64,000 nucleotides of DNA from Actinokineospora bangkokensis (GTDB lineage: Bacteria; Actinomycetota; Actinomycetes; Mycobacteriales; Pseudonocardiaceae). The translations under genes and the position numbers were made by a program. Where the stretch lies: assembly GCF_001940455.1 (NCBI RefSeq), contig NZ_MKQR01000028.1, forward strand, positions 102,057-166,056. The letters are read 5' to 3'. The notes beneath the pieces were generated by a model, which was not told the DNA's origin, made no database searches, and saw only the letters and a list, made by a program, of their open reading frames with translations. Shown one piece after another: positions 46,901 to 56,242 of the stretch (position 1 is its first letter; every line of letters starts with the position of its first letter).

Positions 46901-48115
46901 TCAGAACTGGCCGAGGAGCAGGAGCACCTGGAGCTCCCCGACCAGGGCGCCGATCACCGCGCCCACGGCGATCAGCTTCCACTCGTCCTGGCGGAAGGCC
47001 GGGCGCAGCAGGCCCTCGTACTCCACGCGCGTGAGCTGGTTCATCTTCGCCGCGATGGTGTTGCCGATGTCCAGCGCCTCCCGGGCGTAGGGCTCGGCGG
47101 CGAGCGCGGTCGACTCCAGCTGGGCCATCGCCCGGTCCGCGGCGGCCTCGCGGATGCGCGCGAACCGCTCGGGGCCCACCGCGACCGCCACCAGCGGTCC
47201 GGCCACCCTGGCCTGCTCGGCGACGGACTGCTCCACCAGCTGCCGGATGCCGTGCAGCAGCTTGTCCGACCGGGGCCCGCGCAGCACCCCCTCGACGATG
47301 TTCGGCACCGTCATCACCTCGCGGGCGATCAGGTCCCCGTACTGCCTGGCCACCTCCACCCGCCGCCGCTGGAAGACGCCCTGGAAGCCGAACCGGGGTG
47401 TGCGCGGGAAGAACACCAGCTTGATCGCCAGCCAGTCGGTGAACCACCCGATCAGCGCCCCGAACACCGGCAGCACCCACGCCTGGTGGGTCAGCGCCCA
47501 CACCGCGGTCTGCACCAGGCCCAGGGTGAACCCGAAGTAGATGCCGCACCGGGCGATGAAGGCCATCTCCGGCCGGGAGATGTCGCGCACCAGCCGCACC
47601 AGCAGCGCCTTGTCCCGCTCCAGCGCCGCCACCGCGACGGCCTGGACGTCGAGCACCTCCCCGATGTCGGCGCGCACCCGGGCCAGCACCGCGCGCACCA
47701 GCTCCGGCGTCCCCGCCTGCACCTGCTTGACCACCAGGTCCCTGGCCAGCGGGGGCAACCGCGCCCACAGCTGCGGGTGCTCGGCGGCCACCACCTCCCT
47801 GGCGATGCGGTCCACCGCCACCAGCATCGGCCCCTGGACCTCGCGCACCACCCGCTCGGGGTCCAGCCGCGCGACGATCTCCGCCGGGTCCACCAGCTTG
47901 CCCGTGATCAGCTCCGCCGAGACCCGGATCATCCGCGCCGAGTGCCGCGGCACCACGCCCTGCCAGCCCAGCCAGGGGTCCCACAGCCCGACGAACCGCA
48001 GCGGCCGGAACATCATCTCGATCGCGACCCGCTTGGTGACGTACCCGATCACCGCGGCGATGAACGGCATCGCCGCGTACACCACCCAGTGCTGGGAGAA
48101 CCCGTCGGAGAACAT
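46901..48115 (-). CDS. DUF445 family membrane protein
   Basis: A 404-aa protein. Membrane helices lie near the N-terminus (about 9-27, IGYVTKRVAIEMMFRP follows), in the middle (about 195-235, FGALIGWFTDWLAIKLVFFP) and at the C-terminus (about 385-402). The two IGY/W-x-T-x-x-x-A-I-x-M/L-x-F blocks are the DUF445 hallmark. Function is unknown; related proteins have been linked to sporulation and envelope processes. I prefer ATG 48115 over a TTG eight codons upstream. Confidence 0.85.
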   Translation of the reverse strand: MFSDGFSQHWVVYAAMPFIAAVIGYVTKRVAIEMMFRPLRFVGLWDPWLGWQGVVPRHSARMIRVSAELITGKLVDPAEIVARLDPERVVREVQGPMLVAVDRIAREVVAAEHPQLWARLPPLARDLVVKQVQAGTPELVRAVLARVRADIGEVLDVQAVAVAALERDKALLVRLVRDISRPEMAFIARCGIYFGFTLGLVQTAVWALTHQAWVLPVFGALIGWFTDWLAIKLVFFPRTPRFGFQGVFQRRRVEVARQYGDLIAREVMTVPNIVEGVLRGPRSDKLLHGIRQLVEQSVAEQARVAGPLVAVAVGPERFARIREAAADRAMAQLESTALAAEPYAREALDIGNTIAAKMNQLTRVEYEGLLRPAFRQDEWKLIAVGAVIGALVGELQVLLLLGQF

Positions 48116-48239
48116 CTGCAACCGGGCCCCTTCGCTCAACTGGCGGCCAGGCTAGTGCAGGTGGGGCGCGGCGGCGAGCGGCGGCGTGCCCGTCGTGGCC
48201 TGCTGCTCCGGAGGGCTGCGCGTTGCGGGCAAAGGGAAA

Positions 48240-48270
48240 GGGGGTAGCGGTGGCCTTCGCCGCTACCCCC
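48240..48270 (-). terminator. Terminator of the secreted-protein gene
   Basis: An 11-bp perfect stem (GGGGGTAGCGG with CCGCTACCCCC) begins 10 bases after the stop at 48281. On the minus strand it is followed by TTTCCCTTT, one of the few T-rich tails in this window. Confidence 0.7.
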
Positions 48271-48280
48271 TCCCGCGCGG

Positions 48281-48931
48281 TCAGGCGTCGCAGGCGGTGG
48301 GGTCGACGACGAGCTGGGAGTTGTCGCCCTTGACCCCGAAGATCGGGATCTGGTTGGTGGGGGTGATGGTCCCGCCGGCGCTGGTGTAGCTGGCGAGCGC
48401 GCCGATGAAGTCGGGGTTGGCGGAGTCGTCCTGGGCGATGGCGAACAGGATGGTGAAGGTGCGGCCCGCGAAGAAGTCGTCCTTGCACGTGTAGCCCGCG
48501 CGGGCGGTGGTGCCGCCGCCCTCGAAGAAGCGCAGTTCGTTGCCGTCCGGGGTCTTCAGCAGGCGCAGGCCGTCGGGGCCGAGGTCGACCAGCTCCAGGG
48601 TGTCGGTGTCCGGGCCGACGGACTCGGTGACGACGAGCTCGGCCTTGCGGTCCTTGTTCACGTCCACCGCGCGCGGCGCCACCACGCCGCCGTCCGGGGT
48701 GGACAGCGGGATGACCAGCTCGTAGGTCTGGCCGCCCACCACCGCGGTGATCTTCTGCTCGGTGCCCTCGGACTGGGCGGCGACGCTCACCTGGTCGGCG
48801 GTGCCGTCGCCGTTGAGGTCGGCCTGCACGTCCGCGGCCGGTGCGGCGAGGGCGGGGGTAGCGGCCAGGGCCAGCGCGCCCGCGGTGGCGGTGGTCAGCG
48901 CGGCCGCGCGGGTGGTGGACAGCAGACTCAC
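48281..48931 (-). CDS. Secreted protein with FG-GAP/EF-hand-like segments
   Basis: A 216-aa exported protein with a standard signal peptide (cleavage near ALAAPA, about residue 30). ADLNGDGTADQV (about 37-48) and DVNKDRKAELVV (about 88-99) are Asp-rich segments of the kind found in calcium-binding FG-GAP/VCBS repeats. Two cysteines near the C-terminus may pair. GGAGGGAGAG precedes the GTG. No enzyme domain is visible and the function is unknown. Confidence 0.7.
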   Translation of the reverse strand: MSLLSTTRAAALTTATAGALALAATPALAAPAADVQADLNGDGTADQVSVAAQSEGTEQKITAVVGGQTYELVIPLSTPDGGVVAPRAVDVNKDRKAELVVTESVGPDTDTLELVDLGPDGLRLLKTPDGNELRFFEGGGTTARAGYTCKDDFFAGRTFTILFAIAQDDSANPDFIGALASYTSAGGTITPTNQIPIFGVKGDNSQLVVDPTACDA

Positions 48932-49035
48932 GGTGGACTCTCCCTCCGCGCGGACGCCCGTGTCCGCGCTGTCACCGGTTCACCGGTTCAGGTTGGTGAA
49001 GGGAACATAACCACCAGTCGTGGCGTCCGGTAGGG

Positions 49036-49051
49036 CGTGACCGAAGTCACG
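49036..49051. promoter_or_regulatory. Candidate CRP-type site
   Basis: CGTGA-N6-TCACG, a perfect 6+6 inverted repeat fitting TGTGA-N6-TCACA at GTGA and TCAC. It lies about 105 bases upstream of the secreted-protein gene, just past the MBOAT stop codon. Confidence 0.4.
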
Positions 49052-49061
49052 ACCAGGGGTG

Positions 49062-50495
49062 TTAGAACTGGTAGTAAAGGAAGGGGCTGAAGGTGCCCGA
49101 CGCGACAAGAACCGCTGCCCAGAGCAGTCCGGGCACCATCACCGCCACCCGCAGCGCCTGCGCCGCCCGGCCGCGAGAGGACTCCAGCAGCGGGCCGGTC
49201 ACCGGGCCCGGCGGCAGCAGGAAGACCACCGCGGCGAGCAGCAGGGTCACCAGCACCTGGTGGGTCACGGCGATGTCGACCTGGTCGGTGAGGCCGGTGA
49301 AGTCCGGCAGCAGCATGTGCCCGACCATCAGCAGCGCCTGCCCGAGGTCGGCGGCGCGGAAGAGCACCCAGCCGACGACCACCAGCAGCATCGTCAGCAC
49401 CCGCCTGCCCAGCCGCCGCCACGGGTCCGCGGGCGTGCGCTCCAGGCCGAACCCGCGCTCGACCACCAGCAGGGCGCCGTGGAAGACCCCCCACACCAGG
49501 AACGTCCAGTTGGCGCCGTGCCAGAACCCGGTGAGCACGAACACGATGCCCAGGTTGCGGTAGGTGCGGGCGGCGCCGTGCCGGTTGCCGCCGAGCGGGA
49601 TGTAGACGTAGTCGCGGAACCACCGCGACAGCGACATGTGCCAGCGCCGCCAGAACTCGGTGATCGTGACCGAGGAGTAGGGCCGGGCGAAGTTCTCCGG
49701 CAGCCGGAAGCCGAGCATGCGCCCGAGGCCGATGGCCATGTCGGAGTAGCCGGAGAAGTCGAAGTACAGCTGCAGGGTGTAGGCGATCGCGCCGAGCCAG
49801 GCCACCGCGAAGGTCATCTTGTCGCCGGGGGTGGCGAAGCACTGCTCCACCAGCGGGCTCAGCGAGTCGGCGATGATCACCTTCTTGCAGAGGCCCAGTG
49901 CGAAGCGGGGGAAGCCGGAGGAGATGTCGTCGAGCCGGTGGGTGCGCTGCTGGGGCAGCTGGTCCGCGATCTCCCTGTACCGCACGATCGGGCCCGCCAC
50001 CAGCTGCGGGAACATCGCGATGTAGGCGATGAACGACACCGGGTCGCGGCTGGCGGGCCGCTCGCCCCGGTACACGTCCACCACGTAGGAGATGTGGTGG
50101 AAGGTGTAGAAGGAGATGCCGATCGGCAGCAGCAGGTGCACCACCGGGAAGTCGCCGCCGAGGATCCGCGCGAAGCCCGCCAGCTGCTCGGTGGCGAACC
50201 CCGCGTACTTCCACACCACCAGCACCAGCACGTCGAACCCGACGACCCCGATGAGCAGGGTGCGCCTGCGCGAGCGGGAGGTGTCCCACTCGTCGGGCTC
50301 CAGCCACAGCCCGGCGACGTAGTTGACGGCCATGCAGGTGAGCAGCAGCAGCGTGGTCGAGCCCGCGCCCGCCGCGTAGAAGAACAGGCTGGCCACCGCG
50401 ATGATGGCGTTGCGCCAGTGCCTGGGGCACACCAGGACCGCGACCAGCACGATCGGCGTGAAGTACCACAGGAACAACGGACTGGCGAACGACAT
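49062..50495 (-). CDS. MBOAT family O-acyltransferase (AlgI-like)
   Basis: A 477-aa polytopic membrane protein with about ten helices. The AlgI/DltB signatures are present: YFDFSGYSDMAIG, RRWHMSLSRWFRDYVYIPLGG and the catalytic His in TGFWHGANW. Such proteins pass acyl groups across the membrane to acetylate or acylate exopolysaccharide, wall polymers or secondary metabolites. The usual partner (AlgJ/AlgX or SGNH type) is not adjacent. ATG 50495 begins the conserved SFASPLFLWYF. Confidence 0.88.
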   Translation of the reverse strand: MSFASPLFLWYFTPIVLVAVLVCPRHWRNAIIAVASLFFYAAGAGSTTLLLLTCMAVNYVAGLWLEPDEWDTSRSRRRTLLIGVVGFDVLVLVVWKYAGFATEQLAGFARILGGDFPVVHLLLPIGISFYTFHHISYVVDVYRGERPASRDPVSFIAYIAMFPQLVAGPIVRYREIADQLPQQRTHRLDDISSGFPRFALGLCKKVIIADSLSPLVEQCFATPGDKMTFAVAWLGAIAYTLQLYFDFSGYSDMAIGLGRMLGFRLPENFARPYSSVTITEFWRRWHMSLSRWFRDYVYIPLGGNRHGAARTYRNLGIVFVLTGFWHGANWTFLVWGVFHGALLVVERGFGLERTPADPWRRLGRRVLTMLLVVVGWVLFRAADLGQALLMVGHMLLPDFTGLTDQVDIAVTHQVLVTLLLAAVVFLLPPGPVTGPLLESSRGRAAQALRVAVMVPGLLWAAVLVASGTFSPFLYYQF

Positions 50496-50883
50496 CCCTG
50501 CCCCCTCGGCGGCCAGACGGCCCCCAGACCCTAACCGTCCTGGTCCGTCCGGGTACCGCCCCCGCCACGAACTCGCCCGACCCGACGACCTCGTGCCCGC
50601 ACGCCCCACCCCCGCGCGGACGCGGGTAGGGAGTCCGCCGGACGTTCACCGCTGAGGCGGCGTCAGCTCATCCGTCGTTGTACCCGGTTGCCTCGGGGAC
50701 CGGCGGCCGTGGTGCCGGGTCGGGGACGATGCCGGGTGGGGACGCGGGGGTCAGTAGCGGTCCGTCGAGCGCTGCGTTGTTGTGCCGGGTCGCCTCAGGC
50801 GGGACAGACGGCCGTGGTGCCGGGTCGGGGACGATGCCGGGTGGGGACGTGGGGGCGGGGGGCGGGGGCGTGAAACACAGCGC
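50496..50883. other. Intergenic region with direct repeats
   Basis: 388 bases between the MBOAT start and the rlmB stop, both minus-strand genes. The left part is C-rich and featureless; the right part holds a 40-bp direct repeat. Confidence 0.7.
50705..50849. repeat. 40-bp direct repeat, period 105
   Basis: 50705-50744 and 50810-50849 are identical over 40 bases (GGCCGTGGTGCCGGGTCGGG and onward). About 30 bases to the left of each copy are also related. Each copy contains two versions of the core TGCCGGG(T/TC)GGGGACG, the reverse complement of the C-rich element after panC and znuB. It lies downstream of rlmB. Confidence 0.85.
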
Positions 50884-51840
50884 TCAGGTGCGGCCCTCGA
50901 CGCGCCTGCGGCGGGCGACCTCGGCGAGGACGACGCTGGTGGCGACGGAGGCGTTGAGCGACTCCACCCCCGCGGCCATGGGAATGCTCACGGTGGCGTC
51001 GCAGGCCTCGCGGACCAGGCGGGACAGGCCGCGGCCCTCGGAGCCGACGACCACCACCAGCGGGCCGGTGGCCAGGGTCAGCTCGTCGATGTCCATCGTG
51101 CCGTCGGCGTCCAGGCCGACGATCATCAGGCCCTTGGCGGCCAGCGAGCGCAGCTCGCGGGTGAGGTTGGTGGCCACCGCGACCGGGATCTTGGCCGCGG
51201 TGCCCGCGCTGGTGCGCCAGGCCACGGCCGTCATGCCCGCGCTGCGGCGCTGCGGCAGCAGCACCCCGTTGGCGCCGAACGCCGCCGCCGAGCGGATCAC
51301 CGCGCCGAGGTTGCGCGGGTCGGTGACCCCGTCGAGGGCGACCAGCAGCGGCGGCTCGTCGGTCTGCCCGGAGGCGGCCAGCAGGTCGTCGGGGTGGGCG
51401 TACTCGAACGGCGGCACCTGCAGGCCCAGCCCCTGGTGCATGGCGCCCTGGGTGAGCCGGTCCAGCTCGGGCCGCGACACCTCCAGCACCGAGATGCCCC
51501 GGTCGGCCGCCAGCCGCACGGCCTCGGCCACCCGGTCGTCGGCGTCGATGCCCAGCGCCACGTACAGCGCGGTCGCCGGGATGCGCGCGCGCAGGCACTC
51601 CACCACCGGGTTGCGGCCCGCGATCAGCTCGTTGGCGGGCTTGTCCTTGGTGGTGGCCGCCGACCGGCGCGCCTGCGCGTTGGCGACCCGGTGCGCCTTG
51701 TGCCCGGGGCGGTCCTCGGCCTTGGGCGTGGGGCCCTTGCCCTCCAGGCCCCGGCGGCGCTGACCGCCGGACCCCTTGACCATGCCCTTCTTGGTGCCCG
51801 GCTTGCGCATCGCGCCCTGGCGCCTGGAGTTGCCTGCCAC
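50884..51840 (-). CDS. rlmB: 23S rRNA 2'-O-methyltransferase, RlmB/TrmH family
   Basis: A 318-aa SPOUT methyltransferase. After a basic disordered N-terminus (about 1-70) come the substrate-binding domain ([13 protein letters not shown]) and the knotted catalytic domain with motifs [26 protein letters not shown] and [15 protein letters not shown]. RlmB methylates G2251 of 23S rRNA; in actinobacteria exact site assignment is by homology. It starts 1 base after the cysS stop, as in M. tuberculosis (Rv3579c/Rv3580c). Confidence 0.92.
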   Translation of the reverse strand: MAGNSRRQGAMRKPGTKKGMVKGSGGQRRRGLEGKGPTPKAEDRPGHKAHRVANAQARRSAATTKDKPANELIAGRNPVVECLRARIPATALYVALGIDADDRVAEAVRLAADRGISVLEVSRPELDRLTQGAMHQGLGLQVPPFEYAHPDDLLAASGQTDEPPLLVALDGVTDPRNLGAVIRSAAAFGANGVLLPQRRSAGMTAVAWRTSAGTAAKIPVAVATNLTRELRSLAAKGLMIVGLDADGTMDIDELTLATGPLVVVVGSEGRGLSRLVREACDATVSIPMAAGVESLNASVATSVVLAEVARRRRVEGRT

Positions 51841-51841
51841 G

Positions 51842-53233
51842 TCAGCTGTCCTTCAACGTCCACTGCGGACCGTCGGGGGTGTCCTCGACGGCGATGCCCG
51901 CGCCCTGCAGGCGGTCGCGGATCGCGTCCGCGGCGGCGAAGTCGCGCTCGGCGCGGGCGCGCTGGCGGTCGGCCAGCAGGCCGGAGATCAGCGCGTCGAC
52001 CGCGTCGTGCAGCCCGTCCGCCGCGGCCGACCCGGCGGCCCACCGCGGCGCGAGCGGGTCGAGCCCGAGCACGTCGGTCATCGCGCGCACCGCGGCCGCC
52101 TCGGCGCGGGCCGCGGCGTCGTCGCCGGAGTCCAGCGCCGAGTTGCCCGCGCGCACCGCGGCGTGCACCGCGGCCAGCGCGGCCGGGGTGCCCAGGTCGT
52201 CGTCCAGCGCGGCGGTGAACTCCGCGGGCAGGTCACCGACCGCGACCTCCCCGGTGCGCTGGACGACCTTGCGCACGAACGACTCGACGCGCTGGTAGGC
52301 GCGCACCGCCTCGTCCAGCGCGGCCTCGGAGTACTCGATGTTCGACCGGTAGTGCGGGCCGACCAGGTAGTAGCGCAGCTCCTGCGGGCGCACCTTCGCC
52401 AGCAGCTGCGGGATCAGCACGGTGTTGCCCAGCGACTTCGCCATCTTCTCGCCGGAGAGGGTCACCCAGGCGTTGTGCACCCAGTAGTTGGCGAACCCGT
52501 CGCCCGCCGCGTGCGACTGCGCCTGCTCGTTCTCGTGGTGCGGGAACGCCAGGTCGATGCCGCCGCCGTGGATGTCGAACGCGCTGCCCAGGTAGGTGCG
52601 CGCCATCGCGGAGCACTCCAGGTGCCAACCGGGGCGCCCGGGGCCCCACGGCGTCGGCCAGGACGGCTCGCCCGGCTTGGCCGCCTTCCACAGGGTGAAG
52701 TCGCGCGAGTCGCGCTTGCTGGTCGTCGTCGGCTCGCCCTGCTTCACCTCGTCCGGGCTCTGCCTGGTCAGCGCGCCGTAGGCGGGGAAGGAGGTCACCG
52801 AGAAGTACACGTCGCCGTCGACGGCGTAGGCGTGCCCGCGCTCGATAAGCTCGGCGATCATCTGCACCATCTGGGTGATGTGCCCGGTGGCCCGCGGCGC
52901 CACCGACGGCGGCAGGCAGCCCAGCAGCGCGTACGCCTCGTCGAAGGCGCGCTCGTGCGTGGCCGCCCACTCCCACCACGGCCTGCCCGCCTCGGCGGCC
53001 TTGGCCAGGATCTTGTCGTCGATGTCGGTGACGTTGCGCACCAGCCGCACGTCCAGGCCGCCGCGGGCCAGCCAGCGGCGCAGCACGTCGAAGTTGAGCC
53101 CGCTGCGCACGTGCCCGATGTGCGGCACGCCCTGCACGGTGGCCCCGCAGACGTAGATGGAGGCGATCCCCTGCTCGCGCGGCGCGAACTCGCGCAGCGT
53201 CCGGCTGGCGCTGTCGAACAGGTGCAGGGGCAC
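51842..53233 (-). CDS. cysS: Cysteinyl-tRNA synthetase
   Basis: A 463-aa class I synthetase. HIGH is at 38-41 and the KMSKS motif reads KMAKS. Zinc ligands are C29 (YVCGATV), the Cys in WHLECSAM and the HHENE block. I chose GTG 53233 ([11 protein letters not shown]) because AGGAG lies 6 bases upstream and homologues start here; an in-frame ATG at 53269 would add 12 residues. rlmB follows directly. Confidence 0.95.
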   Translation of the reverse strand: MPLHLFDSASRTLREFAPREQGIASIYVCGATVQGVPHIGHVRSGLNFDVLRRWLARGGLDVRLVRNVTDIDDKILAKAAEAGRPWWEWAATHERAFDEAYALLGCLPPSVAPRATGHITQMVQMIAELIERGHAYAVDGDVYFSVTSFPAYGALTRQSPDEVKQGEPTTTSKRDSRDFTLWKAAKPGEPSWPTPWGPGRPGWHLECSAMARTYLGSAFDIHGGGIDLAFPHHENEQAQSHAAGDGFANYWVHNAWVTLSGEKMAKSLGNTVLIPQLLAKVRPQELRYYLVGPHYRSNIEYSEAALDEAVRAYQRVESFVRKVVQRTGEVAVGDLPAEFTAALDDDLGTPAALAAVHAAVRAGNSALDSGDDAAARAEAAAVRAMTDVLGLDPLAPRWAAGSAAADGLHDAVDALISGLLADRQRARAERDFAAADAIRDRLQGAGIAVEDTPDGPQWTLKDS

Positions 53234-53349
53234 GGCGATCTCCTGGTCGGGAGCGTGTGATCGGGTCATGATGGTACGGGCACGCGGTGCGGGTGGCGGC
53301 ACGCACCACCGCACCGGACTCGGCCGGACGTCGTCCCCGGTCAGCGCGC

Positions 53350-53371
53350 CGCTGTCAGTCCACCGCTGTCA
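53350..53371. repeat. CTGACAGCGG direct repeats upstream of cysS
   Basis: CGCTGTCA at 53350-53357 and 53364-53371, period 14; read on the minus strand they are CTGACAGCGG boxes, followed by a third, partial CTGACCGG. The second overlaps the stop codon of the HAD gene. The octamer is that found before clpC1 and the exporter operon. Confidence 0.65.
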
Positions 53372-54058
53372 GAGCGCGCTGTGCGCGCGCACCGCGCGGA
53401 GCAGCGCGTCGGGGCGGTCCTTCGTCGCCTGCGGCTCCACCCGCTCGAACCGACAGCCGATCCGGGCCGCGCCGCCGTCGGCCTCGGCGCTGTCCCCGAC
53501 CATGAGCGCGTCCGCGGGCTCGACGCCCAGCCGGTCGCAGGCCAGCCGGAAGATCTTCGGGTCGGGCTTGACCACGCCCTCGGCGTAGGACAGGACGAAC
53601 TCGTCGACCAGGTCCGCCAGCCCGTGCGCGGCGAAGGTCGGCCGCAGGTCCCAGGCGATGTTGCTGACCACCGCGACCTTCACCCCCGCGGCGCGCAGCA
53701 GGCGCAGCAGCTCGGGGGTGTCGGGGTAGGGGACCCAGGAGGCGGGGTCGAGCATCCGGTCGTAGAGCCTGCTCGGCACGCCCTCGGCCAGCCCGAGGGC
53801 GGGGGAGCCCAGCGAGGCCTCGTAGGACGCCCGGTGCACCTCGGGGTCGAGGTCGCGCCGGTGCCAGGCCTGGTGCAGGTCGGCGGGCAGGTGCTCCGGG
53901 GTGCCGGTGGGGATCGTCATCAGCGCGAACAGCTCGACGACCCGCTCGGGGCTGATCTCGGTGCCGTCGGCGGCCAGGTAGGTGTGCTCGCTGGAGGCAC
54001 CGGGTTCCAGGCGGAACAGGGTGCCCGAGAAGTCCAGCAGGACGCCGCGGATGGCCAC
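53369..54058 (-). CDS. HAD family hydrolase
   Basis: A 229-aa haloacid-dehalogenase-fold protein with a helical cap. Motif I is LLDFSGTLF, with Ser where the second Asp of D-x-D is usual; motif II is VVSN, motif III the Lys in KPDPKIF and motif IV GDSAEAD. The missing second Asp makes phosphatase activity uncertain, though D-F-S/W-G-T proteins form a recognised group. Start at GTG 54058, 7 bases after a TAGCGT box. Confidence 0.78.
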   Translation of the reverse strand: MAIRGVLLDFSGTLFRLEPGASSEHTYLAADGTEISPERVVELFALMTIPTGTPEHLPADLHQAWHRRDLDPEVHRASYEASLGSPALGLAEGVPSRLYDRMLDPASWVPYPDTPELLRLLRAAGVKVAVVSNIAWDLRPTFAAHGLADLVDEFVLSYAEGVVKPDPKIFRLACDRLGVEPADALMVGDSAEADGGAARIGCRFERVEPQATKDRPDALLRAVRAHSAL

Positions 54059-54065
54059 GGCGCCC

Positions 54066-54071
54066 ACGCTA
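54066..54071 (-). promoter_or_regulatory. Leaderless -10 box of the HAD gene
   Basis: TAGCGT on the minus strand, 7 bases before GTG 54058. It overlaps the other possible GTG (54067), which is therefore unlikely to be the start. Confidence 0.5.
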
Positions 54072-54219
54072 GACCATGGTCACGCCCCACCAGCCACCCC
54101 CTTGGCCCCTGCACCACAGCAGGCGACCGCGGGCGCGGCCCTCAGCGCGAGGTCACCCCTGTTGGCGGGAAACGGGCCCGAGCGCGGCCGGGAGGGCGTC
54201 TGTGACGAGAGCCACGGGC

Positions 54220-54690
54220 TCAGCCGTCCGCGCGCACCAGCAGGGCGGTGGCGATCGCGGCGATGCCCTCGCCGCGACCGGTGAGCCCGAGGCCGTCGGT
54301 GGTGGTGCCGGAGACCGACACGGGGCCGCCGACCGCCGCCGACAGCGCGCCCTGGGCCTCGGCCCGGCGCTTGCCGATCTTGGGGGCGTTGCCGATGACC
54401 TGCACCGCGGCGTTGCCGACCTGCCAGCCGTCGGCCTCGACGAGTCTGCGCACCTCCGCGAGCAGGGTCGTGCCGCGCGCGCCCGCCCACCGCGGGTCGC
54501 CGGTGCCGAACACCGCGCCGAGGTCGCCCAGGCCCGCGGCCGACAGCAGCGCGTCGCACAGGGCGTGCGCGGCCACGTCGCCGTCGGAGTGGCCCGCGCA
54601 GCCGTCGACGCCCTCCCAGAGCAGCCCGGCCACCCAGCACTCCCGGCCCGCCTCGACGGGGTGCACGTCGGTGCCGACACCGACCCTCAC
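54220..54690 (-). CDS. ispF: MECDP synthase
   Basis: A 156-aa enzyme of the MEP isoprenoid pathway that cyclises CDP-methylerythritol phosphate to methylerythritol cyclodiphosphate. Zinc ligands are in GTDVHP and [31 protein letters not shown] is the C-terminal signature (usually TTEGLGF). The GTG overlaps the ispD stop by 4 bases, the usual ispDF arrangement. Confidence 0.96.
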   Translation of the reverse strand: MRVGVGTDVHPVEAGRECWVAGLLWEGVDGCAGHSDGDVAAHALCDALLSAAGLGDLGAVFGTGDPRWAGARGTTLLAEVRRLVEADGWQVGNAAVQVIGNAPKIGKRRAEAQGALSAAVGGPVSVSGTTTDGLGLTGRGEGIAAIATALLVRADG

Positions 54691-55376
54691 GCTGGTGCTC
54701 CTTCGGCGAGGACGGCCTCGGCGATCGCGAGGTCGAACGGGGTGGTGACCTTCATCGCACGCGGGTGGCCGGGGATGGTGAGCACCGGCACGCCGATCTT
54801 CTCGACCAGGCCCGCGTCGTCGGTCGCGGAATCGCCCGCCTCGGCGTACGCGCGGCGCAGCGTGGCCACGTCGAAGCCCTGCGGGGTCTGCACCACGCGC
54901 AGCGCGGCGCGGTCGGGGGTGTCCTGCACCACGTCGTGCGCGTCCACGCGCTTGACGGTGTCCGCCACCGGCAGGACGGGGATCACAGCGGGGGAGCCCG
55001 ACTCGACAGCGGCGACCACCGCGTTGACGACGGACGGGGGGGTGAAGGCGCGGGCGGCGTCGTGCACCAACACGGTGCGCACGTCCGGGTGAACCCGCAG
55101 CGCGTGCTCGAAGGCCAGCCGCACGGAGGCGGTGCGGTCGGCACCGCCGGGCACGACCTCGGCCACCAGGCCGTGCGCGGTGAGAAGGGCGGAGGTCGCG
55201 GAGACCTCGGCGGGCGGGGCCGCGACGACCACGTGCCGCACGCGGCCCGCTGAGAGCAGGCCGCGCACGGCGTGGACGAGCAGAGCGACCCCGCGGACGG
55301 GGACCAGCGCCTTCGGCACGCCGTGGCCGAGGCGCTCACCTCGGCCCGCGGCGGGCACGAGCACGACCGTGCTCAC
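54687..55376 (-). CDS. ispD: MEP cytidylyltransferase
   Basis: A 229-aa enzyme forming CDP-methylerythritol from MEP and CTP. The nucleotide-binding [18 protein letters not shown] and TPQGF motifs are complete. It is coupled to ispF and lies 75 bases after carD, the order found in M. tuberculosis (Rv3583c-Rv3581c). Confidence 0.96.
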   Translation of the reverse strand: MSTVVLVPAAGRGERLGHGVPKALVPVRGVALLVHAVRGLLSAGRVRHVVVAAPPAEVSATSALLTAHGLVAEVVPGGADRTASVRLAFEHALRVHPDVRTVLVHDAARAFTPPSVVNAVVAAVESGSPAVIPVLPVADTVKRVDAHDVVQDTPDRAALRVVQTPQGFDVATLRRAYAEAGDSATDDAGLVEKIGVPVLTIPGHPRAMKVTTPFDLAIAEAVLAEGAPA

Positions 55377-55450
55377 CGGGAGCCATCCCTGGGGGTGTCG
55401 GGTGGGGTCGAGGACCCCGGGTGGAACGGGTGGAGCGGTCCGGCCGCGAC

Positions 55451-55942
55451 CTAGACCGGGGTGGTGGACAGGACCTCGTCCAGCAGGACCTCGGCCTTGT
55501 CCTCGTCGGTGCCCTCGGCCAGCGCCAGCTCGCTGACCAGTATCTGCCGGGCCTTGGCCAGCATCCGCTTCTCGCCCGCGGACAGGCCGCGGTCCTTCTC
55601 CCGCCGCCAGAGGTCTCGCACCACTTCGGCCACCTTGTTCACGTCACCGGACGCGAGCTTCTCCAGGTTGGCCTTGTACCGACGCGACCAGTTGGTCGGC
55701 TCCTCGGTGTGCGGCGCGCGCAGGACGTCGAAGACGCGATTGAGGCCCTCCTGGCCCACGACGTCCCGCACGCCCACGATCTCGGCGTTGTCTGCGGGGA
55801 CGCGAACCGTGAGGTCACCCTGCGCGACCTTGAGGACGAGGTACTTCTTCTCCTCGCCCTTGATCACGCGGGTCTCGATCGCTTCGATGAGTGCGGCACC
55901 GTGGTGCGGGTAGACGACGGTCTCTCCGACCTTGAAAACCAT
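55451..55942 (-). CDS. carD: CarD family RNA polymerase-binding regulator
   Basis: A 163-aa global transcription regulator. The N-terminal RNA-polymerase-interacting domain ([18 protein letters not shown]) binds the beta subunit; the C-terminal helical domain ([21 protein letters not shown]) binds DNA and includes the Trp that stabilises open complexes at rRNA and other promoters. GGGGCAGAGGA precedes the ATG. It lies 75 bases upstream of ispD. Confidence 0.97.
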   Translation of the reverse strand: MVFKVGETVVYPHHGAALIEAIETRVIKGEEKKYLVLKVAQGDLTVRVPADNAEIVGVRDVVGQEGLNRVFDVLRAPHTEEPTNWSRRYKANLEKLASGDVNKVAEVVRDLWRREKDRGLSAGEKRMLAKARQILVSELALAEGTDEDKAEVLLDEVLSTTPV

Positions 55943-55969
55943 GTGTCCTCTGCCCCTTTCGCTGACCCC

Positions 55970-55975
55970 ATCTTA
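55970..55975 (-). promoter_or_regulatory. -10 box of carD
   Basis: TAAGAT on the minus strand, about 27 bases before the carD ATG, a near-consensus -10 hexamer. Confidence 0.55.
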
Positions 55976-56054
55976 ACACGGGTCGGCCGCGCCCGGTGAC
56001 CGACCTGTGATCCGTCTTCGCAGGTCAAGGGCCAAATGGGGGAGGCGCGTGGGG

Positions 56055-56081
56055 TTGACAAACGCCCCCGGCCCGTACTCA
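56055..56081 (+). promoter_or_regulatory. Sigma-A-like promoter candidate
   Basis: A perfect TTGACA (56055-56060) is followed after 15 bases by TACTCA (56076-56081). The spacer is short. Another -10 candidate, TAGGCT (56198-56203), lies closer to the lipoprotein start at 56243. Confidence 0.35.
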
Positions 56082-56242
56082 GCCCCCGCGCCGGGGCGCC
56101 TGCCAGCGCGCCTGCCGGATCCACTGTGGACGCCCCGCCACCGGGTCGGGGGCGCCGCTATGGCCGACCACACGCGGGCGCGGGCGGGCGCTGCGGCTAG
56201 GCTCCTGGGCGGCAATGTCGGCACCGGACGCGGGAGTCCTTC

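Larger units (their letters stand above)
55943..56242. other. Divergent promoter region carD/lpqE-like
   Basis: 300 bases holding the carD -10 on the minus strand, and on the plus strand a TTGACA box and a TAGGCT box for the lipoprotein gene. No coding gene is visible. Confidence 0.6.

Noticed and set aside
53369-54058. Trehalose-phosphatase or phosphoserine phosphatase assignment for the HAD gene
   Set aside because: Motif I lacks the second Asp and the cap is of another type. Only a general HAD call is supported.
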